From the NCBI RefSeq assembly GCF_024529975.1, contig NZ_AP024898.1:1550001-1614000 (forward strand): DNA of 64,000 nucleotides, in the 5' to 3' direction. The notes under the pieces were generated by a model, which was not told the DNA's origin, searched no databases, and saw only the letters and a list, made by a program, of their open reading frames with translations. This stretch comes from Vibrio quintilis (lineage in GTDB: Bacteria > Pseudomonadota > Gammaproteobacteria > Enterobacterales > Vibrionaceae). The translations under genes and the position numbers were made by a program. This document shows, piece by piece, positions 24,770-33,476 of this stretch (position 1 is its first letter; every line of letters starts with the position of its first letter).

Positions 24770-25612
24770 ATGAGATATTTTACAGAAGAGCAATTTACTT
24801 TAAACCAACATATCACAATTAATACTGTAATATATGGGCATAACAGGCCTGACTTTAGTAGAAATTCAATAATTTGTTTAAGTGGCTTTGGCTGTGACCA
24901 TTATAATTTTCTATGGTTAGCAGAACAACTCTGTCGTGATTTTAATATGGTCCTTATTGATAACCGCGGAACTGGAAAAAGTTCACCTGCTTATAAAAAT
25001 TATGAAATAAAAGATCTCGCTCATGATGCTCTCGAAGTCGTCAATGCACTTAATTTAACTACCTTTCATATTGCTGGTATTTCAATGGGTGGATTCATCG
25101 CTCAAGAATTAGCCCTGATGGCCAAAGAAAGAGTGAAAAGTTTATCATTATTATGCACGAGTTCTGGTGGCGATGATTTTATTTCTATACCACAAACAAC
25201 AGAAGAAGAACTTCGTACAAGTTTTGCTCTTGAAGAGCCTTTGAGATCAAATATTATACTTCAGGCAACAGTTCATCCCAAGGTCGTTAAGCAGAAGCAA
25301 GAACTTTTTCAAGAAATACTAAAACTTCGTACTTCCCACCCTGCTGATGTAGAACAAGCAATCTTCCAGAAGAGAGCCATCGATTTATTTCTCTCAAAAT
25401 CGTTACCTTTAGCACAACTTACTATACCTGTGCTTGTAATGACAGGAGCCAATGATCGTCATGTTAATCCTGAAAATTCTAAAAGAATTAGCCGCAAAAT
25501 AAAAAGCTCAAAGCTCATCATGGTAGAAGAAGCCGACCACCAATTTTTCTTAGAGAAAGCAGATGAAGTCTCAGACAAGTTAAGAACATTTTGGGAAAGT
25601 CTCACTTCATGA
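24770..25612 (+). CDS. Alpha/beta hydrolase
   Basis: 280 residues. The nucleophile elbow is GISMGGF near residue 108, with the preceding LIDNRGTGKSSP (oxyanion-side DxRGxGxS loop) near 66. The acid is probably the Asp in GANDRHVNP near 226, and the catalytic His is in EADHQFF near 258. This is the classic fold of MenH, enol-lactonase and esterase-like enzymes, and substrate cannot be told from sequence. There is no signal peptide, so it is cytoplasmic. The gene is markedly AT-rich and reads on the plus strand between two copies of the 377-bp duplication, so it was probably acquired by the same rearrangement. No partner gene is close. Confidence 0.85.
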   Translation: MRYFTEEQFTLNQHITINTVIYGHNRPDFSRNSIICLSGFGCDHYNFLWLAEQLCRDFNMVLIDNRGTGKSSPAYKNYEIKDLAHDALEVVNALNLTTFHIAGISMGGFIAQELALMAKERVKSLSLLCTSSGGDDFISIPQTTEEELRTSFALEEPLRSNIILQATVHPKVVKQKQELFQEILKLRTSHPADVEQAIFQKRAIDLFLSKSLPLAQLTIPVLVMTGANDRHVNPENSKRISRKIKSSKLIMVEEADHQFFLEKADEVSDKLRTFWESLTS

Positions 25613-25891
25613 TAATCATCACATTTTTGTATGAAATCATTTATTAAATAATTACTAATAATTGATTAATTTAACATACACTCTTTCTTGTTCAGAAAAA
25701 ATATATATAAAAAACAATAACAAAAACAGGCACGTTATTATTATGTAACATATTTGTATTGTTTTTATGTTTTTCTCTTTGTGATGGTCAATAGAAGCTA
25801 TTTACCACCTCTTGCACATCTTTAGTTTTACGTCTAATTTCAAATTAATCCATTTTCATAGTTTACATATGACAAACATGGGGCTGGGGCA

Positions 25892-26338
25892 ATGAATACA
25901 GATATTGAAATGAAAGATGATCACCCAGAATACTCTGACTATCAAAGTAATATCAATGACAGAGATATATACAAAGAAGCAAGCCAATGGCTGAGAACAT
26001 GCCATAATATTCTGTGGAGTATCACTACGGTTTTTATTCCAACGTCAATGGCAGCGGCTCTTTATGCACTGCAACATAACAATGGAATAATATTAGCTGG
26101 AGGAATATTATTATACTTAGTTTGGTTTTATTTATTTTACTATTATGGATATATCGCTTTATCTCCAAGAAAAGTACTTGAGGATATTGAGCAAAAAAAT
26201 AACTTCCCTGACATACTTAAAATGTATACACATCAACACAGATACATTTATGGACTACTAAGCCTAAAATACAGTCCAATAATATTTACAATAATTTACT
26301 TTGTAGTATGTACAGCAATATATAAACATATACTATGA
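25892..26338 (+). CDS. Small membrane protein of unknown function
   Basis: 148 residues with an acidic soluble N-terminus (MNTDIEMKDDHPEYSDYQSN), then hydrophobic segments at about 42-62, 67-88 and 126-146 (LKYSPIIFTIIYFVVCTAIYKHIL), predicting three membrane helices. The loop between helices two and three is charged (SPRKVLEDIEQKNNFPD). The layout is somewhat like small RipA-type octameric membrane proteins, but I cannot claim membership. It follows the hydrolase by about 280 bp of AT-rich DNA with no recognisable feature, so cotranscription is possible but not shown. It belongs to the same AT-rich insert. Confidence 0.7.
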   Translation: MNTDIEMKDDHPEYSDYQSNINDRDIYKEASQWLRTCHNILWSITTVFIPTSMAAALYALQHNNGIILAGGILLYLVWFYLFYYYGYIALSPRKVLEDIEQKNNFPDILKMYTHQHRYIYGLLSLKYSPIIFTIIYFVVCTAIYKHIL

Positions 26339-26382
26339 CACTTTTTGGTATATAGGTTGTAGTGAGAACCAATTGGGCAAGA

Positions 26383-26428
26383 ACAGGCACTTCAGATAAT
26401 ACGAATCATGCGTTTTTTAAGTGCCTGT
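26383..26428. repeat. Palindromic repeat, ACAGGCACTT arms
   Basis: Arms ACAGGCACTT (26383-26392) and AAGTGCCTGT (26419-26428) enclose a spacer with ATGCGTTTTTT. A close relative, with a decayed right arm, lies at 34173-34218. It could act as a terminator for the gene ending at 26338, since TTTTTT precedes the second arm, but the geometry is not standard. Confidence 0.75.
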
Positions 26429-26489
26429 TGGTCAGTTATTTATATCTCTTCAGGATATCTGAAACCCTGAAAGGCTGTGATATTTACAA

Positions 26490-26550
26490 GGACAGACACC
26501 TCATGTGTACCCACTCAGACCTGTACCACCAACCGATGTAGTGTCTGTCC
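26490..26550. repeat. Palindromic repeat, GGACAGACAC arms
   Basis: Arms GGACAGACAC (26490-26499) and GTGTCTGTCC (26541-26550) enclose a spacer containing CTGTACCACC and CCGATGTA. The repeat at 37549-37605 has the same plan (arms GGACAGGCAC/GTGCCTGTCC, CTGTACCAGC and GCGATGT inside), so the two belong to one family. Confidence 0.8.
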
Positions 26551-26629
26551 CTGTTATCTACATACTTCGTTCTTCATCAGTATGACGTTTTGATTTTTGG
26601 CTTAGGGTGCATGTCCCCGTTGATTTTAA

Positions 26630-26862
26630 TGCGCATTCACAATCACCAGAATGTCGTAATCACTGACATAACCATTAGGAATATCGCTCACCCAGCCGCC
26701 TTTGGCATTGCTGCCGAACAGAATGATTTTATGAATTTTAAACTCACGCTTCGTTCCCGGCTTCCCGACCAGATAGTCATCCAGCGTATCGCGCAGAATG
26801 GTTGAGATCTGAGCCAGTTCATGCTGTTTTCGTTCAGGAAGATGGTCGAGTGAGGTTTTCAT
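26630..26862 (-). pseudogene. Truncated copy of the HEPN/MNT gene
   Basis: The first 77 codons match the gene at 23469-24353 almost exactly, including the GS and DxD motif region (SNAKG here instead of SHAKG). The match stops at 26630 after IVNAH, and a stop codon follows immediately. The rest of the nucleotidyltransferase core and all of the HEPN domain are absent, so no activity is expected. If expressed, the fragment could still fold in part and interfere, but that is speculation. Confidence 0.88.
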
Positions 26863-27006
26863 AACAGATTGAAAAGCCGGGTGAGTGAATGATTGGGATA
26901 GTTTGGCCGGGGTACGGGGAAATGTCTATGGTTTTTATGGCGGTTGCGTGATGAACGGATATAAAACAATGAACTGGCAAGGGACGGTGCCTGTCCTGTC
27001 ACTGTC
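26630..27006. repeat. 377-bp duplication, copy 2
   Basis: This is the second copy of 24121-24497, with the same upstream sequence (for example GGCCGGGGTACGGGGAAATG) and the same end at TGTCACTGTCT. The TAA of the cassette gene at 27009-27488 lies directly against this end, where an attC site would be expected, so the duplication has replaced that cassette's attC. Confidence 0.92.
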
Positions 27007-27008
27007 TT

Positions 27009-27488
27009 TTACATGCTGATTTTATATTCATGGCACATTAAATTAATTTGTGTTTCATGTTGATCAGTAAAAGGACTGATTAACATTGCCTCGTGGCCCC
27101 CACGTTTCAGCGTAGTTACAACTTCATTAGGGTCACTGTATTTATTTAAAAAAGGTAACCCCACCTCTACGAAAAATTCATATAGGCTCTTTGCTGATCT
27201 GGCCGCCTCATCAGATGAAGAAACTGGAAATCTCATTTGACCTGAACCTTTGATATTTCCAAGCTCAGCACCGATAATACACATACGCTTTTTGCCTGAA
27301 AGATACTCTAGAGCCACATCACCAATCGCATCAAAATCTGAATCATGACTAACGCATGAAATATGGAAAAACCACATAACACCATGGTGGTTCAGCTTAA
27401 AATGACGATCTCTTTTTACAAACTTCCACTCAGGTAAAAGCATGTTAAGTTCGTCTATAAATTTTTCTTGTAGCTCAGATACTTTCAT
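27009..27488 (-). CDS. Cassette-type protein of unknown function
   Basis: About 159 residues starting MKVSELQEKF. The ATG at 27488 is preferred to one at 27506 because the first six codons of the longer frame lie in the attC-like site. Soluble, with no signal peptide. It has an alpha/beta look: helix at the start, strands such as WFFHISCV and KRMCIIGAELG, then FPVSSSDEAARSAKSLYEFF and KRGGHEAMLISPF. I do not recognise a family. Single small unknown proteins of this kind are typical contents of Vibrio integron cassettes. It reads in the same direction as its neighbour across the attC-like site, and its own 3' attC is missing at the duplication boundary. Confidence 0.75.
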   Translation of the reverse strand: MKVSELQEKFIDELNMLLPEWKFVKRDRHFKLNHHGVMWFFHISCVSHDSDFDAIGDVALEYLSGKKRMCIIGAELGNIKGSGQMRFPVSSSDEAARSAKSLYEFFVEVGLPFLNKYSDPNEVVTTLKRGGHEAMLISPFTDQHETQINLMCHEYKISM

Positions 27489-27490
27489 AG

Positions 27491-27566
27491 CATATAATGC
27501 CCGCATTTGTGATTGCTTTGGAGCGCAGCGAAAAACCAGTCCGACAACATGCGCTTGTCAGGCTTT
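27491..27566 (-). other. attC-like integron recombination site
   Basis: On the minus strand it reads from GCCTGACAAGCGCATGTTG through TTTTTCGCTGCGCTCC to ACAAATGCGGGCATTATATG. The two ends pair (GCGCATGT with ACAAATGCG), and the inner TTTTCGCTGCGCTCC phrase is common in Vibrio and Shewanella attC sites. The TGA stop of the 27558 gene is inside the first core box, as is usual for cassettes. The final box reads CATTATAT rather than CGTTATAT, so activity is doubtful. No integrase is present. Confidence 0.72.
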
Positions 27567-28043
27567 GGTTGCATGATAAAAGACTCCCGGCCCATCGGGA
27601 TTATAAAGCTCCCAACTCACATTTTCATACCGAACAAAAACCTCATTGGCTTGTAGAACATTCCACCATTGGTTCAACGTATCGAAAAATAGTGAAGTTG
27701 TAAAACCATCGGTAAGGTCGCTTGGAAAGTATGATATTTCAATAGCGATTTCTTCGTCTTCAGGCCAATCTAGAAATAGATGAACCTGGCTTACAAAACT
27801 ATCACTGGATTTGAGTTGGCCGTGAATACAACCCGCTTCACGTTCTTTCACGTAAGACATCACATCTCGCGAAGATAACTCCACTAACTCACCATCTTGG
27901 TCCAGAAGCTCACCATCGTAAAATGCATCTAAAAACTGCTTTAAGAATTCTTCGACACAGACCAAAGTTGCCGGAGTAAATGTAATATCCCTGGTACTAC
28001 CATCACTATCAGTTAAGTATTCAACTATCATAGCTTCATTCAT
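27558..28043 (-). CDS. Cassette-type protein of unknown function
   Basis: About 161 residues starting MNEAMIVEYLTDSDGSTRD. An upstream ATG at 28115 is in frame and would add 24 residues, but the shorter start gives a more natural N-terminus. Neither has a strong ribosome-binding site. The protein is acidic and soluble. Visible stretches are DITFTPATLVCVEEFLKQF, HLFLDWPEDEEIAIEISYFPSD and a C-terminal VFVRYENVSWELYNPDGPG. I do not recognise the family. Its stop codon lies in an attC-like site, so it was almost certainly captured as an integron cassette. The upstream flank (28044-28190) shows no clear attC. Confidence 0.72.
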   Translation of the reverse strand: MNEAMIVEYLTDSDGSTRDITFTPATLVCVEEFLKQFLDAFYDGELLDQDGELVELSSRDVMSYVKEREAGCIHGQLKSSDSFVSQVHLFLDWPEDEEIAIEISYFPSDLTDGFTTSLFFDTLNQWWNVLQANEVFVRYENVSWELYNPDGPGVFYHATKA

Positions 28044-28190
28044 ATGGGAGCCTAAGAGTTTATTAAGCGATTGGTTGTGGCCCACCGCAACGTCCAATAT
28101 TTTTATCAGAAACACTGATAAGTGTTGATTATTTATTGCATACCGTTTATTAAAAATAAATAAAATTTGGTTGTATAAAAAGGAGTTTTT

Positions 28191-29099
28191 ATGCTTTTCA
28201 GGGATCGATTGTTAGCATTTACAATTGTATTGGTATGGGGAGTGAACTTTGTTGTCATCAAAGTTGGCTTACAGGGGATGCCGCCGCTTTTGTTAGCGGG
28301 ACTGCGTTTTCTTTTGGTAGCAATTCCGGCAATCTTTTTTGTTGAAAGGCCAAAAGTGCCGTTGAAATGGTTGATCATCTATGGATTGACCATCAGTTTC
28401 GGGCAGTTTTCTTTATTGTTCTGGGCTATTCATGCTGGAATGGCGGCGGGCCTTGCATCTTTACTGTTACAGGCTCAGGCGTTTATTACACTGCTGTTCG
28501 GAGCTCTTTTTCTTAAAGAGAGTATTCGTTTACATCACCTGGTTGCGATGGTAGTAGCTGGTTATGGAATTTATGTATTAGCTGGTGCTCAGGGACATGA
28601 TACAACGTCTCTTAGCTGGTTTACTCTGCTGCTGATCTTGGGCGCTTCAACTTGCTGGGCACTGGGAAATATCAGCAATAAAGTGATTACGAAGAGCTTT
28701 CAGTTTACCACTATGTCTCTGATCGTTTGGAGTGCGACTATACCAGCCATTGCTTTTGCCATCGCATCTTATTGTATTGAAGGAGAGGCGGCTATCCTCA
28801 GCTCGTTGCAACATATTCAGTGGCATAATATTTTTTCAATTGGCTATCTTTCATTCCTGGCTACGATTGTGGGCTATGGAGGATGGAGCTATTTACTGAG
28901 CCGTTACGAAGCTTCTTTGGTGGCACCTCTTTCGCTGCTGGTTCCTGTCTTCGGGCTGTTGAGTGCAATGTTGTTGCTCGGAGAACAATTAAATCTGCAA
29001 CAGATTTTCGGTGTAATAATTATTGCATTCGGGTTGGTGATTAATGTTTTTGGCGGTAAGTGGGTGCGTGCGCTGCAACTGGTGGTGCGTACCCATTAA
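28191..29099 (+). CDS. eamA: EamA-type drug/metabolite exporter
   Basis: 302 residues with about ten hydrophobic helices arranged as two EamA repeats. The N-terminus FTIVLVWGVNFVVIKVGLQGMPPLLLAGLRFLLVA and the segment PKVPLKWLIIYGLTISFGQF closely match Escherichia coli EamA, which exports O-acetylserine and cysteine. The second repeat ends VAPLSLLVPVFGLLSAMLLLGEQL. AAGGAG precedes the ATG by 5-7 nt. It is a single gene, divergent from the cassette genes to its left. Its composition is closer to core genes than to the island. Substrate assignment rests on overall similarity only. Confidence 0.88.
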   Translation: MLFRDRLLAFTIVLVWGVNFVVIKVGLQGMPPLLLAGLRFLLVAIPAIFFVERPKVPLKWLIIYGLTISFGQFSLLFWAIHAGMAAGLASLLLQAQAFITLLFGALFLKESIRLHHLVAMVVAGYGIYVLAGAQGHDTTSLSWFTLLLILGASTCWALGNISNKVITKSFQFTTMSLIVWSATIPAIAFAIASYCIEGEAAILSSLQHIQWHNIFSIGYLSFLATIVGYGGWSYLLSRYEASLVAPLSLLVPVFGLLSAMLLLGEQLNLQQIFGVIIIAFGLVINVFGGKWVRALQLVVRTH

Positions 29100-29212
29100 A
29101 TATAAAGGGAGCTATAGTCAAATCTGGTGTACCCCCTTATGTCAGGATAGTTGCCACTGTTAACGATTATCGGGACAGACACAATAGTTTATTACTTAAT
29201 TAGACGCATACG

Positions 29213-29238
29213 AAAAAGCCCTGAATATGGCTCAGGGC
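29213..29238 (-). terminator. Rho-independent terminator
   Basis: On the minus strand GCCCTGA-GCCATAT-TCAGGGC is followed by TTTTT. It lies about 145 bp after the stop of the secreted protein gene at 29382-29945 and would end its transcript. Longer complementary flanks (ACGCAT/ATGCGT) extend the hairpin. Confidence 0.75.
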
Positions 29239-29381
29239 GAAAGAATGCGTATATGAGATACAGACTATATTGTCTGTAAAAAATATATCAATGATTCACA
29301 TCATTCTTAGTCATTGAATTAAATACATGAGTAAATTTTCAACTTAATATAAGGAATATCTGATGAACTTTTCAGTTTACT

Positions 29382-29945
29382 TCATTGAACATATGAATAA
29401 TTTTTACAGTATATTTTAGTGATGTAATCATCACCATCATCTTTATACTGAAAACCAACAATATATTCATTATCACCACAACCAATAGTTCGGTTGTTTT
29501 GAAGATCATAAGAATTCGTTACACCATTAGACTTCAGCGTTAAAATATTGACATTGCCATTAGAAATTTGTGCTGACTGTTTCAGTAGTTTTCTACATCG
29601 AAATTGTTCAATGCTATCGTCACCATCATTAAAGTAATATAACGATGACACAATGTATCCATCAGAGCATAGGTGATCTATATAATTTCCTTCTCCGTTC
29701 ATCGTCCATTCTTCAACTTCAAGTGTGTCCCTGTTATACCATCCCAGCGCCCGGAACGCTTGACTATTCGTCGCAACCTCCTCAACACTTTTGTCATTAC
29801 TACCTGCAAGCCTCATGGATACCAGAGGGGACTCGAATTTAAACCAACCGGTTTTCGTATTGAGGTAATGATATTCATTGGCTTGTGCCAATAAGCTGAC
29901 TGAAGTTAGAGAAAATACTAAAGGAAACAATAAGTTAATTTTCAT
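29382..29945 (-). CDS. Secreted protein with two cysteine-framed repeats
   Basis: 187 residues. Residues 1-22 form a signal peptide (KINLLFPLVFSLTSVSLLAQANE). The C-terminal 90 residues contain two copies of one module: CSDGYIVSSLYYFNDGDDSIEQFRC and, later, CGDNEYIVGFQYKDDGDDYITKIYC. Each starts and ends with a cysteine and has DGDD at the centre, suggesting disulphide-closed hairpins that may bind calcium or polar ligands. I do not recognise the family. The likely site is periplasmic or extracellular. It stands alone between eamA and the 824-residue gene, read divergently from the latter. Confidence 0.75.
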   Translation of the reverse strand: MKINLLFPLVFSLTSVSLLAQANEYHYLNTKTGWFKFESPLVSMRLAGSNDKSVEEVATNSQAFRALGWYNRDTLEVEEWTMNGEGNYIDHLCSDGYIVSSLYYFNDGDDSIEQFRCRKLLKQSAQISNGNVNILTLKSNGVTNSYDLQNNRTIGCGDNEYIVGFQYKDDGDDYITKIYCKNYSYVQ

Positions 29946-30174
29946 GGATACTCCATCAATTAATCAAAAGGATCAATGGAATGATAGAGCGCAACTTTAT
30001 ATAAATCAAGTTTCATATAAAGTTATTTGTGGCGTGCACCGGTAGACGCACGATCTGTGTTTCGGTATAACGTAATTGCTTTATATCGGGTTCTCCCTGA
30101 TTCGCTCAGCATATAGCGCGGGTTATGGGGAAGTTGACAGATACAGAACAACGCACAGAGACCTCTAATTAATA

Positions 30175-32649
30175 ATGAGCTTATCCATGATCGATTCCAT
30201 GAGTGCCTCCCCTCTTCACCCAATACCTGAGGCAGTAAAAACCGTTTTAAAACAGTTTAACAGCTATGATGATCCGTGCCTGGTTTTGCTATATTGCGAT
30301 GCCACGCAAGATGTGATCGATGCTGCTTATCAGCAAGTGGTGGAACAAAACCACTGTGAAGCCTCAAACTGGCTCTATCTTGAGCAAAACCTGCGTTTTT
30401 GTCACCTGTTCTGCAATTATCAAAACGCTAATTTTGTTGCCCATGACTTGACTGATATCCTGACCCGGCAAGGCTATCAAGCCAAACTGTCACTCTTTCG
30501 ACATAACTGTATAGGTCATGCAGAAGACACCTATCGATGGAACGTCACCCAATTGCTGGCCCTCTTGGAGACAACCGATCCCGTAGCGATTAATGACTTT
30601 TGCGATACCCACCATTGGCAAGGTATTAACCAGTACGTCGAGGCGGACCGGGAAGCCCGCCTTGTTGCTGAAGAACAGAATGCAGAGGAGGAAACGCCCC
30701 CTCCCGAGGCTCACGGCGAACACATAGCAGCCCCGTTAAAGCAGCTCTTCCCTTTCATTGTTCACCTGCCTCAGGGTGAAATGCTGTGGCATTATGTGTT
30801 AACCGGAGAGCCTATGTTAAACGGAAAGACCGAGTTAAACGCAGAGCCTGAGTTAACCGAAAAATATGATGCGCCACTGACATTAGAAGCATGTCTGCTC
30901 GATCTGGACTCAGTCTTGGTTGTCTTACACGCGAAACGCCATAGCCCGGGTTTTTACCGCCACCTGCTGCGTAGCTGTCATGATGGCAGCGTGCCACCAC
31001 AACATGAGATATTGGCGAATTTGACGGATATTTTAAGGCCGTTGTATCAGGTATTATTGTCGGCCCCACACGATTGCCAAAATCAACAACGTTTTTTACG
31101 CGTGTTGGATATTTTCTTCCACCTGTTTGATCAGCAAGACCTCCCCAAAAAATGGCGGCAAATTCTCGTCAAAGACGAAGCAACTGCGTGCCTCAGTGCC
31201 TCTGAGTTTGAACGCAGATACACGCTGCCAATGGAAACGCAAGACAACGCGATTTCCCCGCGCACTCAAAAGCACATTGACCAAATCATCGATTCACTGG
31301 ATAACTTCTACTCATGTGATCACGAAGATTATCAAGAGATAGAACGTGTATTTGGCGCGAACCGCCACGCATATAACTACTCACTGTGGCAACGGGATGA
31401 TGAGGAACAACAGACGCTCTGTCGTTTAATCGGTGCTATTTTGCTCAGCCAGGACCATGATGCAGGACGTGCCAATGACGACACCGACACTCTCCTTCAG
31501 TGGGTCAGTGAGGGATTATACCAGGATGTCTATAAGCAAATTGAACACGATTGCCGCCATCAACCCAAGCAACTAAAGGCGTGGCTGTTCGGCGGAAACA
31601 ACGATGGTTTTGCCGCGGTGGTTGATGAGCTAAAATCAAAACTCAAGTACGACATGGCCAGAGACTTCCACGCCACTATCGGTGTGATCCAGACAAAATA
31701 CCATCTCTTCTCTTCAATCGGCATTTTCAGGCCAATGCTTGCGACGTGCTACTGGCTATACAAGGTCAATCAGGATGATGTGGCCAAACGTGTCATCCTG
31801 TTGAGTATGGCCTTAGCGCCACAGGCGACTATCGACAGTATGTCACGCTTTTACCGAAAATCTTTCCGGGGATTTGCCGCTCCGGAACTTCGTAATACCT
31901 TCTTTACAGCATTACATGATATGGGGATTTCCGAGGCTGACCTCAGTGCATTTCACATCAGTATTGCCATCGAATATGAAGAGAGTGAGTTGGAAACATT
32001 AGTTCATCGGTATGCGGAACAAGACCAGGATGCACGTGAGCAGTGGAATTTAGCGATCAATAAGCTCTCTTCTTATGCGCGTGATTATTTCTATCTCAAC
32101 GTTCATCGTTTACACCCTGAACTCAACACGCCGCTACGCGATTTTCGTCCCATCGTCGTCCGTGAGATCATGTCTGCTGTAGCAAAAGATAAACACGATG
32201 TCGATATCAACACACTCAGTGATTCAACGCTGCGCTTCCTCGATGGTGAGATGAGCTTTGATCAATACCAACACCTCACTCATCATCAAGTGGATCGAAA
32301 ACAGTTCGATATACCGCCGTACTATTATACGAAGGAAGCCCCTAAGATTTTGCCACAAATCCTTGTGGAGCCAGATCCCGCCACCCAATTACGCTGGATC
32401 CAATGGTTTTGCTGCAAGTCAACGCCGCGTAAATTCAGCTGGACAAACCTCTTCCGTCGCCACACGACACACAATAAAAAACTGCAAACGGTGTTTCTGG
32501 AAGAGATGTTTTTTGAACAATTTGTCCACGAAGGCAACTTGTCATTCATTGATCGCCAAACGATCGAACTCGACGACTTAACGTCAGAAGGGCTTGAGTG
32601 CTGGCAAGACTATCAGCGCCATATGACCCGTAAAATCAAGCGCCAATAA
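30175..32649 (+). CDS. Large protein of unknown function, first gene of a pair
   Basis: 824 residues, not recognised. There is no signal peptide and there are no clear membrane helices, so it is probably cytoplasmic. It is rich in His, Gln, Tyr and Trp and mostly helical in pattern (for example DQIIDSLDNFYSCDHEDYQEIERVF). Between about residues 213 and 226 three 6-residue repeats occur (EPMLNG, KTELNA, EPELTE), encoded by 18-nt tandem units. The C-terminus is basic (RHMTRKIKRQ). The ATG at 30175 or the next one at 30190 may be the start. The following gene begins 15 nt after its stop, so the two form an operon. No nuclease, kinase or nucleotide-binding motif was spotted. Confidence 0.8.
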   Translation: MSLSMIDSMSASPLHPIPEAVKTVLKQFNSYDDPCLVLLYCDATQDVIDAAYQQVVEQNHCEASNWLYLEQNLRFCHLFCNYQNANFVAHDLTDILTRQGYQAKLSLFRHNCIGHAEDTYRWNVTQLLALLETTDPVAINDFCDTHHWQGINQYVEADREARLVAEEQNAEEETPPPEAHGEHIAAPLKQLFPFIVHLPQGEMLWHYVLTGEPMLNGKTELNAEPELTEKYDAPLTLEACLLDLDSVLVVLHAKRHSPGFYRHLLRSCHDGSVPPQHEILANLTDILRPLYQVLLSAPHDCQNQQRFLRVLDIFFHLFDQQDLPKKWRQILVKDEATACLSASEFERRYTLPMETQDNAISPRTQKHIDQIIDSLDNFYSCDHEDYQEIERVFGANRHAYNYSLWQRDDEEQQTLCRLIGAILLSQDHDAGRANDDTDTLLQWVSEGLYQDVYKQIEHDCRHQPKQLKAWLFGGNNDGFAAVVDELKSKLKYDMARDFHATIGVIQTKYHLFSSIGIFRPMLATCYWLYKVNQDDVAKRVILLSMALAPQATIDSMSRFYRKSFRGFAAPELRNTFFTALHDMGISEADLSAFHISIAIEYEESELETLVHRYAEQDQDAREQWNLAINKLSSYARDYFYLNVHRLHPELNTPLRDFRPIVVREIMSAVAKDKHDVDINTLSDSTLRFLDGEMSFDQYQHLTHHQVDRKQFDIPPYYYTKEAPKILPQILVEPDPATQLRWIQWFCCKSTPRKFSWTNLFRRHTTHNKKLQTVFLEEMFFEQFVHEGNLSFIDRQTIELDDLTSEGLECWQDYQRHMTRKIKRQ

Positions 32650-32664
32650 ACTGCACATGAGGAA

Positions 32665-33381
32665 ATGAAGATGATTGATATGCAAGGCATTCTGAGTGAG
32701 TATCTGCCACTTCAGCTGATTTACTTCGGTGATGTGTATGCCGATGAAGACGGCGATCCCTATGCGTTTTTAAATGAGTATGATTTTATTTGGCAACCCA
32801 TAAGCGAAAACCGTTCCCGCCCACATCTTTTTCTCGGTGAGGAAGTGGTGCGCTTTAAGCCAGAAAGTGGAAAAGATAAGGTAGAGAACCTGAACCGCCG
32901 CACTGGGGGGCAACCTCTGCGTATGCCCCAAATTTCAACCTGCTCAGGTCAATACACGTTGTTGGTCGCCAATGAACTCGCAGACGAACTTGAATTTTCT
33001 GACAAGCTGGGTATCACGCGCTCTGCAACTGAGGTTTATGATGCGGCGGGCCATTTGCATACCCATTTCACGGCGTTGTCATTCCATAAAGTGTTTTTTC
33101 ATCATCGCTTTGAGACTCGTTTTAACGACACGCCAAGCGATCAACGCTTACTGGTGTGTATTGAGCTCGGCCAAAATTCATCGACGTTCTTGATCCACCA
33201 ATCCCTGCTTGAACGTTGGCGACAACAAGGCGTCGAAGAGGTTAACTATGAGATTGAAGCTCAACATCAGAGCCTGAGAACACTCATGACCCTCGACCAT
33301 TATTGGGGCAATCGCACGCGTTGGTTTTCCAACATGGACGATTTTCAACAAAATCGCAATGGCAATCTGAGTGATTATTAA
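32665..33381 (+). CDS. Protein of unknown function, second gene of a pair
   Basis: 238 residues beginning MKMIDMQGILSEYLPLQLIYFG, with GAGGAAATGAAG around the start as ribosome-binding site. Soluble and acidic in the first third (GDVYADEDGDPYAFLNEYDF), with His-rich middle (DAAGHLHTHFTALSFHKVFFHHRF) and a helical C-terminus. It is not a member of a family I can name. Close spacing to the 824-residue gene suggests joint function. A small acidic partner for a large basic-tailed protein could be an effector-immunity or enzyme-regulator pair, but nothing in the motifs proves this. A hairpin with AAGGCCTTC arms (33400-33425) follows but lacks a T-run. Confidence 0.78.
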   Translation: MKMIDMQGILSEYLPLQLIYFGDVYADEDGDPYAFLNEYDFIWQPISENRSRPHLFLGEEVVRFKPESGKDKVENLNRRTGGQPLRMPQISTCSGQYTLLVANELADELEFSDKLGITRSATEVYDAAGHLHTHFTALSFHKVFFHHRFETRFNDTPSDQRLLVCIELGQNSSTFLIHQSLLERWRQQGVEEVNYEIEAQHQSLRTLMTLDHYWGNRTRWFSNMDDFQQNRNGNLSDY

Positions 33382-33476
33382 ACGCAAGAAACCCGCCGCC
33401 AAGGCCTTCCATCATGAAGGCCTTGTTCATGTTCATCAAACACGCACCGGGCGCCATCATGCTACTTCGGGAACCC

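Noticed and set aside
24625..24816. Small minus-strand open frame before the hydrolase
   Set aside because: No ribosome-binding site and no resemblance to known proteins; it overlaps the start of a better-supported gene.
33400..33425. Hairpin after the 238-residue gene as terminator
   Set aside because: The arms are good (AAGGCCTTC) but the trailing sequence is not T-rich, so termination is not supported.
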